From: Selenomonadaceae bacterium UBA3796
Lineage (GTDB): Bacteria; Bacillota; Negativicutes; Selenomonadales; Selenomonadaceae
Length of the DNA: 11,223 nucleotides
Direction of reading: 5' to 3'
NCBI GenBank assembly: GCA_002369175.1
Contig: DFES01000208.1
Coordinates: forward strand, 1-11,223
Part shown: piece after piece, positions 1 through 7,321 of the stretch
Position numbering within the stretch: the stretch's first letter is position 1
How the letters are laid out: each line of letters opens with the position of its first letter
Translations under genes and position numbers: made by a program
Notes under the pieces: model-generated
Databases searched by the model: none
Told to the model about the DNA's origin: nothing
What the model saw: only the letters and a program-made list of their open reading frames with translations

Positions 1-22
1 ACTATGATTCCTTGAGGCGTAC

Positions 23-54
23 GGAGTGGACGTTTGTCCGCTCCTTATTTTTTT
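23..54 (+). terminator. Intrinsic terminator of an upstream unit
   Basis: GGAGTGGAC (23-31) pairs with GTCCGCTCC (36-44) over nine positions with one T-G wobble. The loop is GTTT, and the U-rich tail TTATTTTTTT runs from 45 to 54. This is a classical rho-independent terminator, so transcription from the left of the window should end here. Confidence 0.85.
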
Positions 55-65
55 GGAAAAAAGTG

Positions 66-95
66 ACCCCCATCCATGATTGGGAAGGGGGTTTT
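66..95 (+). terminator. Possible second, weaker terminator hairpin
   Basis: ACCCCC (66-71) pairs with GGGGGT (87-92). After an A-A mismatch (72/86), TCC (73-75) pairs with GGA (83-85) around a seven-base loop. Only four T residues follow (92-95), one of them within the stem. It looks like a backup terminator in tandem with the one at 23-54, but the short U-tract makes it uncertain. Confidence 0.4.
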
Positions 96-130
96 GCCAA
101 CAATTTGCCAACATTTTGCCTGATTTGCAC
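93..130. repeat. TTTGCC direct repeats at 11-bp spacing
   Basis: TTTGCCAACA occurs at 93-102 and 104-113. TTTGCCTGA follows at 115-123, and the degenerate TTTGCAC at 124-130. The first three copies start exactly 11 bp apart, close to one helical turn, so a protein could contact them along one face of the DNA. Such phasing is seen in arm-type sites of tyrosine recombinases and in some regulator arrays, but no such gene is present in the window. Confidence 0.5.
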
Positions 131-233
131 TCAAATGCGGTTGATTTGTATAAAAACGTAAAAGGGCGAAAACCAGCGTAGCTATTGGGGTGATGGCTAT
201 TAACCAGCGTTAAAAATTACTTATAAAATGCAC

Positions 234-262
234 TTTCCCATAACTTGAAGTTATGCTAGAAT
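234..262 (+). promoter_or_regulatory. Extended -10 promoter of the LysR gene
   Basis: TAGAAT at 257-262 is preceded by TGC (254-256), giving an extended -10 element. A weak -35-like TTTCCC lies at 234-239 with a 17-bp spacer. Transcription should begin near 269, about 50 bases before the LysR start codon. The spacer is filled by the palindrome listed next, so a protein bound there would compete with RNA polymerase. Confidence 0.6.
239..255. promoter_or_regulatory. 17-bp palindrome, likely LysR-type operator
   Basis: CATAACTT (239-246) and AAGTTATG (248-255) form a perfect inverted repeat around a central G. It contains both the general LysR-type motif T-N11-A (T241, A253) and ATAA-N7-TTAT (240-243 and 251-254), the dyad known to be bound by the LysR-family regulator CcpC of Bacillus. 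It sits between the -35 and -10 elements and ends 62 bp before the LysR start, the usual place for an autoregulatory site. That the neighbouring LysR protein binds it is inference. Confidence 0.65.
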
Positions 263-317
263 AGAAAAAGCCGTATCAAACAGTATACCTCAAGACATAT
301 GTATGGAGGATGGATGC

Positions 318-1226
318 ATGGAATTCCGTCAGCTTGAGTATTTTTGCACCATAAGCGAGTTGGAGAATTTTACCCGAACCGCACAGGTGCTGCACGTATC
401 CCAGCCATCTGTGACGAAGGCAATCAAGGCACTGGAGTCTGAACTTCAGGTCACATTGATTGACAGGAGCCAGAAGCACATCTCCCTGACAGAAGAGGGG
501 AAGGCATTTCTGGTTCATGCACAGAAGATCATGCGGGATGTGGAAGATGCATTGCAGGATATGCAGCGCTTTCACAGTGCTGGAAATGGAATGATTCATT
601 TTGGAATCCCTCCCATGGTGGAAGCATATCTTTTTCCCGATTTCTTTACGAGATTTCGTCAAGTCTATCCGAACGTAGTTCTGGATGTGCAGGAGTTCAC
701 AGACTCCATGGAAGTACGGGAACGCGCTGAAATGGGGGATCTGGATTTCGGCATTGTTCTGGGAGGGACGGAAAATTCCGATTCCCATGAGATGCTGATC
801 CTCAATGACAAAATGAGCCTCTGCGTTTCCATGGATCACCGTCTGGCTATGGAAAAAAAAGTTGGATTCCATCAGCTTCGGGATGAGAAATTCATCATGC
901 AGCAGCCGAATACATATCAGTACCGGCAGGTATTCCAACACTGTACGGAAGCCGGCTTTGCCCCCGATATTGTCCTCTGTGCATCGCAGATCAAGACCAT
1001 AAAGCAGTTGGTCACCAACGGAACGGGGATTTCCGTCCTGCCCAATTTTGTCATGCGCAGGGATACCACGTTTTCCAGGCGACCTCTGGCTGTGGAGGTG
1101 GAGGTTCCGGTATATCTTTACTGGGGATCCCATAAGACCTTGTCCCAAGTGGAGCATCGGTTTATGGAGTTCATGAGGGAGTATACGGAATCTGCGGAAT
1201 TCAAGGAGAATTTTCCACAGGAATGA
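318..1226 (+). CDS. LysR-family transcriptional regulator
   Basis: A 302-residue LysR-type regulator of typical family length. The N-terminal winged helix-turn-helix covers about residues 1-60: MEFRQLEYF, then FTRTAQVLHVSQPSVTKAIKALE at 18-40, the recognition helix being around SQPSVTKAI. The periplasmic-binding-protein-like effector domain spans about 90-295, starting IHFGIPPMVEAYLFP, with the late motif LVTNGTGISVLPNFV (231-245). I chose the start at 318 because GGAGG at 305-309 sits eight bases upstream; the in-frame ATG at 303 would overlap that ribosome binding site. The gene has its own promoter with an internal palindrome, suggesting autorepression. Only 53 bp, with no terminator visible, separate it from smc, so read-through into smc is plausible. 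Ligand and regulon cannot be read from the sequence. The operator resembles that of CcpC, but this does not establish orthology. Confidence 0.93.
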   Translation: MEFRQLEYFCTISELENFTRTAQVLHVSQPSVTKAIKALESELQVTLIDRSQKHISLTEEGKAFLVHAQKIMRDVEDALQDMQRFHSAGNGMIHFGIPPMVEAYLFPDFFTRFRQVYPNVVLDVQEFTDSMEVRERAEMGDLDFGIVLGGTENSDSHEMLILNDKMSLCVSMDHRLAMEKKVGFHQLRDEKFIMQQPNTYQYRQVFQHCTEAGFAPDIVLCASQIKTIKQLVTNGTGISVLPNFVMRRDTTFSRRPLAVEVEVPVYLYWGSHKTLSQVEHRFMEFMREYTESAEFKENFPQE

Positions 1227-1279
1227 GGCGCGGTGAATCTTGGCATGGAGTCATTGCAGGATAAGGACAGGGTGAAGGG

Positions 1280-4200
1280 ATGCAGTTAAAACGTTTGGAG
1301 GCTTATGGATTCAAATCCTTTGCCGACAAGATCAATATAGATTTCGATACAGGGATTACGGCCATTGTGGGGCCGAATGGCAGCGGAAAGAGCAATATCA
1401 CGGATGCGATCCGCTGGGTGCTGGGCGAGCAGAATATCCGAAACCTGCGTGGTACGAAGGCGGAGGACATCATTTTTACCGGCAGTGCGGTGCGCAAGGC
1501 GCTGGGCGTGGCTGAGGTGTCCCTTGTCTTTGACAACAGTGGGGAACTTCCCGTGGATTTCAAGGAAGTGGTAGTGACCCGGAGGATTTTCCGTTCTGGG
1601 GAGAGCGAGTTCTACATCAACCGATCCCGCTGCAGGCTCAAGGATATCTACAATCTTTTTGCGGATACGGGAATCGGGCATGACGGCATGAGCATCATCG
1701 GCCAGAACCGCATAGATGATATCCTCAACAGCAAGCCGGAGGAACGGCGTGCCTTTTTCGAGGAAACCGCCGGGATTACGAAATATCGCAACCGCAAGAG
1801 GGAAACGATTCGGAAACTGGAGGACACGGAAGGAAATCTCGTTCGGGTAAACGATATCATCCGCGAGATCGAGACACAGCTTGTGCCCCTTTCCGACCAG
1901 GCGGAGAAAACCCGGCAGGCCAATGTTCTGGCAGAGGAAATGAAGAAGTACAAGCTGACGGGAATCCACCAAAAGTATAGCAAGTTGAATCTCAGGGCAG
2001 AGGAGCTGGAAGGAAAACTCACAGAGAACCGCGACCGTTTCCTTGCCGTGGATACGGAGGTGAAATCTGCAGAAGCCCAAAAAGAGCAGAGGGACAAAGA
2101 AGCATTGGATCTTGAGCGGGAGATGCAGGCACAGGCCGAGAAAAATGAGGAAATACGCAGCCGTATGGAGATTGTGGGAAGCGAGCTGGCTGCTTTGCGG
2201 GAGCGAAGGGATCAAAGCGATGCCGCAAAGCAGCGCATTCTGTCCCAAAGAGGGGAAATAGAGACGGCGCTGAAGTCAGCGGAGGAACAGATCCTGAAGA
2301 TGCAGGAACAGGAAGAAAGCCAGGCAAAGGATTTGGAACTTGCCGATGATCTGCTGGCTTCGGAGCGTGAGAAAGTCTCCGGCATAGAAAAGCGCATCCG
2401 GGAACAAAAGGAGAAAATCAGACAATGGGACACCCGCAGGGAGGAACTTCAGGGAGCCCTGTCCGAAAAAGAAAGGGAATTGGCCCTGATCGAGCGGGAC
2501 GTGGAAACAGGCACCGATGATCAAACCGAGAGGGAGGCCGCAATCGAGGCGGCAAAACGTGTACTGTCGGAATTGCAGGAAGAACAGGAGCGGTTGCAGT
2601 TCAAATCCCGGGCAGCCGGGGAAAAACAGCAGGAGCTGGCGCTGAAGCGCGGGGAGAAGGAAAAACAGCTCCAGGATCGGGAAAAAGCCCTGGAGGAGTT
2701 GCGGAGGTCTTTGTCCGAAACGGGGCAGGCCATCCGGAACGACAGCGGAAAGCTTCAATTCCTGACACGCATGCAGCAGGATTACGAGGGCTTCGGCAAG
2801 GCGGCCAAGAGGATTCTCAAGAGCGAAGAGCCTTGGCACAAGGGAATCTGCGGCGCTGTAGCGGAACTGCTGAAAGTCCCGGCGAAGTACGTTACAGCCA
2901 TAGAGGTGTCCCTTGGCGGCAACATGCAGAACATTGTCACCGAGGATACGGACACGGCGAAAGCCGCAATAGACTATCTGAAGCGTCAAAAGCTTGGGCG
3001 CGTTACGTTCCTTCCCCTTTCCACCATTGTCCTTCGTCAGTCCGGCGCAGAGAACGTAAAACAGGAGCCGGGTGTGATCGGTTATGCCAATGAACTGGTG
3101 GGAATTGAGCAGCGGTTCCAGAAAATCGCTGATTTTCTTCTGGCCCGCACACTGATTGTCGACACACTGGAGCATGCGTTGAGCCTGGCGAAGAAGCAGG
3201 GCTACCGCATGCGCATCGTTACGCTGGAAGGAGAACTCCTGAGTCCGGGAGGTTCCCTTACCGGTGGAAGCAGCCACCAAAAGGAATCCAGTTTTCTCAA
3301 TCGCAGTGGCGAGATAGAGGCTCTGAAACAGAGAATTGCGAAAAACAGGGAAAAGGAGACGACTCTTGAGAAAGAGGAGAGGAGGTCGGCAGAGGCAACA
3401 GGAAAAATAGGGGAAGAAATCGCGGAGCTTGCGGAATCCATGCAGCAATGCAATGTACGCATTGCAGAGCTTCGTGTGGCCTCTGGAAGCGTATTGGAAA
3501 AACTTCGGGAGGAGGAAACTTCCCTTGAAGAGCTTTTGCGTCAATCCGCAAAGCAAAAGAAGTCCTTTGCGGAAATGCAGAGGAAACTGGTTGAACTCAG
3601 CCGTGCTGTGGGGGAGGCGAAACGCATTTTCTCGGAAGAGGAAAAAGAAGGCCGGCGCAGGGAAGAGAAGCTGGAAGACCTGGAGCTGGATGCGGAGGAT
3701 CTGGCGGAGTACATCAAGGAAAGGGAAGTCAAGAGGGCTGTGCTCGAACAGCAGCTTCAGCACAGCAGGGAAGGCGTTCTCTTGGGACAGCGGGAGAAAA
3801 AGCGCACGGAGGAACTCCTGGCCCGCAATCATCAGGAAGAACAGGAACTCATCGAAGGTTTGGAAGGGAGCAAGGCACGCCTGACGGAGCTTGCGCGGCA
3901 AAACGAAAATTTCCAGAAGCAGCATGCAGATGGACAAGCAAGGCGGGATCGCCTCTACGAGGAACGTATGGGGAAACTGACGGAAAGCAGCCGCCTGGAC
4001 AAGGTGATCCGGGATACGTCCCGCAAGCGGAGCACCATCAAGGAACATGGCTATCAACTGGAAATGGAGGCCTCCAATATCAAGGATGCGATGGAAAAGT
4101 GTGCGGAACAGCTGCTGTCCGATTATGGAATTACACCGGAGCGAGCAGCAGAAGAAGCCATGGATGTCTCGACGGAGGATATCCAAAAGCGAATGAAGGA

Positions 4201-4825
4201 ACTCAGCCAAAGCATGGAGGAACTCGGCCCCATCAATCCCAATGCAGTACAGCAATTCGAGGAGCTGGACAGACGCCATGAATTCATGAGCAAGCAGGCG
4301 GGAGATCTTGTGGAAGCCAAGGATAATCTGCTTTCCCTCCTGAATGAAATGGATGAAGCAATGACAAGGCAGTTCAAAGGAGCCTTTGCCCAAATCCAGA
4401 TTTACTTCGGAGAAATCTTCGTGCGGCTTTTCGGAGGAGGAAAGGCGGAATTGCGCCTTCTGGATGAGGAGGACGTGCTGAACACGGGGGTGGAAATCCT
4501 CGTGCAGCTTCCGGAAAAAAAGCGGCAGAACCTTTCGGCACTGTCCGGAGGCGAACGCGCCTTGACGGTTATCGCTTTGCTGTTTTCCTTTTTGCGGTAT
4601 AAGCCGTCTCCCTTTTCTGTATTGGATGAGATCGATGCGCCTTTGGATGAGGCGAATGTGGTACGGTTTGGCAAGTTCCTTCGGGAATTTTCCACGAATA
4701 CACAGTTCATCGTCGTCACCCACCGCAAGGGTACCATGGAGTCTGTGGATACCATGTACGGCGTGACGATTGAAGATGCCGGGGTTTCCAAGATTTTGTC
4801 GGTGAAAATAGAGGATGTGAAATAG
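1280..4825 (+). CDS. smc: Chromosome segregation protein SMC
   Basis: A full-length bacterial SMC of 1181 residues, matching the usual 1150-1200. It is the ATPase core of condensin, which with ScpA and ScpB extrudes and organises chromosomal DNA near the origin. The N-terminal head begins MQLKRLEAYGFKSFADK and has Walker A GPNGSGKS at 31-38. Coiled coil follows (about 165-510, rich in E, K, R, Q). The hinge lies at about 515-675, with glycine motifs SLGGNMQN (GG at 546-547) and SPGGSLTGGS (GG at 657-658). The return coil runs to about 1000. The C-terminal head carries the ABC signature LSGGE at 1088-1092 and Walker B with D1116 and E1117 in FSVLDEIDAP. A GGTGA ribosome-binding match (1271-1275) supports the start. 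It is followed 17 bp later by ftsY, a conserved Firmicute pair. The usual upstream neighbour rnc is replaced by a LysR gene. Confidence 0.97.
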   Translation: MQLKRLEAYGFKSFADKINIDFDTGITAIVGPNGSGKSNITDAIRWVLGEQNIRNLRGTKAEDIIFTGSAVRKALGVAEVSLVFDNSGELPVDFKEVVVTRRIFRSGESEFYINRSRCRLKDIYNLFADTGIGHDGMSIIGQNRIDDILNSKPEERRAFFEETAGITKYRNRKRETIRKLEDTEGNLVRVNDIIREIETQLVPLSDQAEKTRQANVLAEEMKKYKLTGIHQKYSKLNLRAEELEGKLTENRDRFLAVDTEVKSAEAQKEQRDKEALDLEREMQAQAEKNEEIRSRMEIVGSELAALRERRDQSDAAKQRILSQRGEIETALKSAEEQILKMQEQEESQAKDLELADDLLASEREKVSGIEKRIREQKEKIRQWDTRREELQGALSEKERELALIERDVETGTDDQTEREAAIEAAKRVLSELQEEQERLQFKSRAAGEKQQELALKRGEKEKQLQDREKALEELRRSLSETGQAIRNDSGKLQFLTRMQQDYEGFGKAAKRILKSEEPWHKGICGAVAELLKVPAKYVTAIEVSLGGNMQNIVTEDTDTAKAAIDYLKRQKLGRVTFLPLSTIVLRQSGAENVKQEPGVIGYANELVGIEQRFQKIADFLLARTLIVDTLEHALSLAKKQGYRMRIVTLEGELLSPGGSLTGGSSHQKESSFLNRSGEIEALKQRIAKNREKETTLEKEERRSAEATGKIGEEIAELAESMQQCNVRIAELRVASGSVLEKLREEETSLEELLRQSAKQKKSFAEMQRKLVELSRAVGEAKRIFSEEEKEGRRREEKLEDLELDAEDLAEYIKEREVKRAVLEQQLQHSREGVLLGQREKKRTEELLARNHQEEQELIEGLEGSKARLTELARQNENFQKQHADGQARRDRLYEERMGKLTESSRLDKVIRDTSRKRSTIKEHGYQLEMEASNIKDAMEKCAEQLLSDYGITPERAAEEAMDVSTEDIQKRMKELSQSMEELGPINPNAVQQFEELDRRHEFMSKQAGDLVEAKDNLLSLLNEMDEAMTRQFKGAFAQIQIYFGEIFVRLFGGGKAELRLLDEEDVLNTGVEILVQLPEKKRQNLSALSGGERALTVIALLFSFLRYKPSPFSVLDEIDAPLDEANVVRFGKFLREFSTNTQFIVVTHRKGTMESVDTMYGVTIEDAGVSKILSVKIEDVK

Positions 4826-4842
4826 ATACGAGGAGGATATGC

Positions 4843-5757
4843 ATGGGATTTTTTGATAAGCTGAAAAAGAGCCTGAACAAGACGCGGGAAAATCTGACGA
4901 ACAAAATTGAGAAGCTCATTATCGGTTATGCGGATATTGATGATGAATTTCTGGACGAACTGGAGGAAACCCTCATCATGGCAGATGTGGGCGTAACTAC
5001 CACGGAAAAATTGATGGGAGCCGTCCGCAAGGGAATCAAGAAAAAAGAAATCAATACGCCGGAGGATTTGAAGCCTTTTCTGGCAAAGGAAATCGCCTCG
5101 ATTCTGGAACAGGGCGAGGATACGACACGAACCGCAAAAAATGGCCCGACCGTGCTGCTGGTGATTGGCGTCAATGGCGCAGGCAAGACCACGACCATTG
5201 GAAAGCTCAGTGCTTATTACAAGGAACAGGGAAAAAGTGTCATGCTGGCGGCGGCGGATACGTTCCGGGCAGCGGCCATTGACCAGCTGAAAGTCTGGAG
5301 CCAGCGTACCGGAGCGGCCTTTATCCAGCATGAAGAAGGTTCGGATCCCGCATCGGTGGCGTTTGATGCTGTCAAAGCGGCAAAGGCCCGCAATATCGAT
5401 ATTCTCATCGTCGATACCGCCGGACGCCTTCAGACGAAATCCAATCTCATGGAGGAACTCAAGAAGATCAATCGGGTGATTTCCCGCGAAATACCCGATG
5501 CGCCCCATGAAACGCTTCTCGTTCTCGATGCCACGACGGGGCAGAATGCCATCAGCCAGGTGAAGCTCTTTACAAAGGCAGCCCCGATTTCCGGCGTTGT
5601 TCTCACCAAACTGGACGGGACGGCAAAGGGCGGTGTTGTCATAGGAATCAAAGCCGAGCTTTCCATGCCGGTGAAATGGATCGGCGTGGGAGAAAAGGTG
5701 GAGGATCTGCGTCCCTTCGTAGCAGAGGATTTTGCCAATGCACTTTTCCAGGATTGA
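4843..5757 (+). CDS. ftsY: Signal recognition particle receptor FtsY
   Basis: A 304-residue SRP-type GTPase, the membrane-associated receptor that docks the Ffh-4.5S RNA-ribosome complex at the Sec translocon for co-translational membrane protein insertion. It starts with an amphipathic segment (MGFFDKLKKSLNKTRENL) directly joined to the helical N domain (to about residue 95), without the long acidic A domain of proteobacterial FtsY, as is usual in Gram-positives. The NG GTPase motifs are all present: G1 GVNGAGKTT (109-117), the insertion-box DTFRAAA (139-145), G3 DTAGR (191-195), G4 TKLDG (255-259) and the closing GVGE loop (281-284). AGGAGG at 4831-4836 lies six bases before the ATG. The 17-bp gap after smc indicates co-transcription. 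ffh, often nearby, does not follow here. FtsY and Ffh are close relatives; the absence of the methionine-rich M domain rules out Ffh. Confidence 0.97.
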   Translation: MGFFDKLKKSLNKTRENLTNKIEKLIIGYADIDDEFLDELEETLIMADVGVTTTEKLMGAVRKGIKKKEINTPEDLKPFLAKEIASILEQGEDTTRTAKNGPTVLLVIGVNGAGKTTTIGKLSAYYKEQGKSVMLAAADTFRAAAIDQLKVWSQRTGAAFIQHEEGSDPASVAFDAVKAAKARNIDILIVDTAGRLQTKSNLMEELKKINRVISREIPDAPHETLLVLDATTGQNAISQVKLFTKAAPISGVVLTKLDGTAKGGVVIGIKAELSMPVKWIGVGEKVEDLRPFVAEDFANALFQD

Positions 5758-5788
5758 GGGCAGCAGAGACGGAGGAATCTTTTGACTA

Positions 5789-5817
5789 TGGAAAAACTTG
5801 AACGATTGCGTTATAAT
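5789..5817 (+). promoter_or_regulatory. Promoter of the carbonic anhydrase-ndk-adenosyltransferase cluster
   Basis: A perfect -10 TATAAT lies at 5812-5817. A four-of-six -35 match, TGGAAA, lies at 5789-5794 with a 17-bp spacer. Transcription should start near 5824, leaving a leader of about 35 bases before the ATG at 5859. No terminator is visible between ftsY and this site, so the cluster may also receive read-through from the smc-ftsY unit. Confidence 0.65.
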
Positions 5818-5858
5818 ATGTCGTGTGTATTTCTTTGCTATTATGGGAGGCGGTAGCT

Positions 5859-6371
5859 ATGAGCCATATCGTGCCTTATAAATCCATCCTGCCGAAGATC
5901 GACACAGATGTTTTTGTGGCGTCTTCTGCGGCGGTTGTAGGGGATGTGACCCTTGGAAAAGGCAGCAGTGTCTGGTTTGGGGCAGTGGTTCGCGGTGATT
6001 TTCAGCCGGTGGTCATCGGCGCGTATTCGAATGTTCAGGACAATGCCACGGTGCATGTCATGGGAGATGTTCCGACGGAGATCGGGAACTATGTGACGAT
6101 TGGGCATAATGCCATCGTGCATTGTCGGCGGATCGGAGACAATTGCCTCATTGGCATGGGATCGATTGTCCTCGGTTATTCGGAGATCGGGGAAAACTGC
6201 ATCATTGGCGCGGGGACGCTCCTGACCCAATATAAGAAGATTCCCTCGAACTCCTTGGTCTATGGGAATCCGGCAAAGATTATCCGGGCGCTTCGGGATG
6301 ACGAAATCGAGGCACTGAAGGCCTCTGCCATAAACTACCATGAAGTGGCAAAAGAATATCTGTTGAAATAG
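5859..6371 (+). CDS. Gamma-class carbonic anhydrase-like hexapeptide protein
   Basis: A 170-residue left-handed beta-helix protein of the gamma-carbonic anhydrase/YrdA/PaaY group. Hexapeptide repeats run from about residue 24 to 128 (for example VVGDVTLGKGSSVWFGAVVRGD), followed by a C-terminal helix. Three histidines expected to bind the metal are in place: H66, H83 and H88, the last two five residues apart as in the archaeal enzyme Cam. R45, D47 (in RGD) and Q60 match other conserved active-site positions. The long acidic loop of Cam is absent, as in the short YrdA-type members whose CO2 hydration activity is often unproven. GGGAGG (5845-5850), eight bases upstream, fixes the start at 5859 rather than the in-frame ATG at 5823, which would lie at the predicted transcription start. 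First gene of a probable three-gene operon. It could instead be an acyltransferase-like protein of the same fold. Confidence 0.9.
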   Translation: MSHIVPYKSILPKIDTDVFVASSAAVVGDVTLGKGSSVWFGAVVRGDFQPVVIGAYSNVQDNATVHVMGDVPTEIGNYVTIGHNAIVHCRRIGDNCLIGMGSIVLGYSEIGENCIIGAGTLLTQYKKIPSNSLVYGNPAKIIRALRDDEIEALKASAINYHEVAKEYLLK

Positions 6372-6388
6372 GAGAGGATGATATATTC

Positions 6389-6805
6389 ATGGAAAAGACC
6401 CTGGTTCTCATAAAGCCCGATGCATTCCAGAAGCATCATACCGGTGACATCATCCGGATCTATGAGCAGGAAGGTTTCCGCATTGTGGCGATGAAGCTCA
6501 TGCAGATGACGCGGAAGCTGGCGGCAAAGCACTATGTGGAGCACATCGGGCGTCCCTATTATGATGATCTGGAGACCTTTATGACATCGGCGCCCATCGT
6601 TGCCATGGTTCTGGAGGGAGAGGATGCCATTGCCCGTGTACGCAGGCTCAACGGCAAGACAAACCCTGCGGAGGCAGAGGAGGGAACCATTCGGAAGCTC
6701 TATGCGGAGAGTGGGAGCCGAAATGCGGTTCATGCTTCGGACAGCCCCGAGAGCGCGGCGCGGGAAATCCACATTTTCTTCAACGAAACGGAACTGTTTG
6801 ATTGA
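6389..6805 (+). CDS. ndk: Nucleoside diphosphate kinase
   Basis: A 138-residue NDP kinase of normal family length. It is a cytosolic enzyme that transfers the gamma-phosphate of ATP to other (deoxy)nucleoside diphosphates through a phosphohistidine. The opening EKTLVLIKPDA has the nucleotide-binding lysine K9; Y49, R85, T91 (in GKTNP), R102 and N112 match the active-site set. The phosphorylated histidine is H115 in NAVHASDSPESAAREI. The signature reads HASDS, where HGSDS is common. The start at 6389 follows GGAGAGG (6371-6377) by eleven bases, and the first base of that site is the last base of the upstream stop. Only 17 bp separate it from the carbonic anhydrase-like gene and 11 bp from the next gene, so the three are probably one transcript. 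Confidence 0.96.
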   Translation: MEKTLVLIKPDAFQKHHTGDIIRIYEQEGFRIVAMKLMQMTRKLAAKHYVEHIGRPYYDDLETFMTSAPIVAMVLEGEDAIARVRRLNGKTNPAEAEEGTIRKLYAESGSRNAVHASDSPESAAREIHIFFNETELFD

Positions 6806-6816
6806 GGTGGACTGAC

Positions 6817-7317
6817 ATGGGAGTGTATACCAAAACCGGCGATCAGGGCGAGACTGGATTGTATACGGGAGAACGGGTGAAGAAGTCGTCTGTGCGGGTA
6901 GAAGCCTATGGTACAGTGGATGAACTGGATTCCGCCCTGGCTATGGCAAGGGCATTTTGTCAGAAAGAGGAAGTCCGGGAGAAAATCCATGCCCTCCAGA
7001 AACTTTTGCCTTTGCTCATGGCAGACCTGGCAAGCATGGGGCAGCCTGCAAGAATCAAAGAAGAGCATGCCGAAGGCTTGGAGAGGGATATGGACGGGAT
7101 GGAAGCAGCCTTGCCCCCCCTTGCTTCCTTTGTCATTCCCGGCGATAACCCGGGAGGCGCGGCTCTTGACCTTGCCCGCACCGTTGCCCGTCGCGCGGAA
7201 AGATGCTTCTGCCGTCTGGCGGAACAGGAGGAGACCCACGATGGGGATCGCATTTTCCTCAACCGCCTTTCGGATTATTGTTTTCTTCTTATGCGGATGG
7301 AAGAGCAAGAAGTTTGA
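6817..7317 (+). CDS. PduO-type cob(I)alamin adenosyltransferase
   Basis: A 166-residue ATP:corrinoid adenosyltransferase of the PduO/MMAB family, which transfers the adenosyl group of ATP to cob(I)alamin to make coenzyme B12. The N-terminal ATP-binding segment is YTKTGDQGETGLYTG (4-18). The helix with YGTVDELDSALA (31-42) contains D35. FVIPGDNPGGAALDLARTVARRAER (105-129) carries the conserved arginines; the usual LPGG is changed to IPGD. LNRLSDYCFLLMR (148-160) is the C-terminal family motif. The start at 6817 follows GAGGTGG (6804-6810), which overlaps the ndk stop; the alternative in-frame ATG at 6802 has no comparable site and would overlap ndk. It is unrelated in fold to the CobA/BtuR type. 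The gene suggests that the host uses adenosylcobalamin-dependent enzymes, though none is in the window. Confidence 0.94.
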   Translation: MGVYTKTGDQGETGLYTGERVKKSSVRVEAYGTVDELDSALAMARAFCQKEEVREKIHALQKLLPLLMADLASMGQPARIKEEHAEGLERDMDGMEAALPPLASFVIPGDNPGGAALDLARTVARRAERCFCRLAEQEETHDGDRIFLNRLSDYCFLLMRMEEQEV

Positions 7318-7321
7318 AAAA

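Larger units (their letters stand above)
1..233. other. Non-coding region upstream of the LysR gene
   Basis: No supportable gene is seen here on either strand. The stretch begins with two terminator-like hairpins (23-54 and 66-95), listed separately, which suggest that a gene or RNA transcribed on the + strand ends just left of the window. From 93 on there are TTTGCC-type direct repeats at 11-bp spacing, also listed. The nonamer AACCAGCGT occurs twice, at 171-179 and 202-210, with GCTATT copies just inside both (181-186 and 196-201). The function of these short repeats is unknown and they may be chance. Reading frames on both strands are short and lack a credible start with a ribosome binding site. 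Confidence 0.6.

Noticed and set aside
303..317. Upstream in-frame ATG for the LysR gene
   Set aside because: It overlaps the GGAGG ribosome site that properly positions the ATG at 318, and LysR proteins typically begin just before the MEFRQLEYF-like segment.
276..1157. A 293-codon open frame on the - strand over the LysR gene
   Set aside because: It is in codon register with the LysR gene, crosses its promoter region, and shows no domain resemblance.
1245..1289. A 14-codon open frame (MESLQDKDRVKGCS) overlapping the smc start
   Set aside because: It could couple translation to smc, but its ribosome site is poor and a frame this short is expected by chance. I kept it out of the features.
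2276..4723. An 815-codon open frame on the - strand inside smc
   Set aside because: It is the codon-register mirror of smc and stays open because smc lacks TTA, CTA and TCA codons there. The sense frame encodes a complete SMC with all motifs, and the antisense translation shows no recognisable domain.
5782..5787. TTGACT as -35 element for the TATAAT at 5812
   Set aside because: The spacer would be 24 bp, too long; TGGAAA at 5789-5794 has the proper 17-bp distance.
5823..5858. Upstream in-frame ATG for the carbonic anhydrase-like gene
   Set aside because: It coincides with the predicted transcription start, has no ribosome site, and the family begins close to HIVPYKSILPKI; GGGAGG supports the ATG at 5859.
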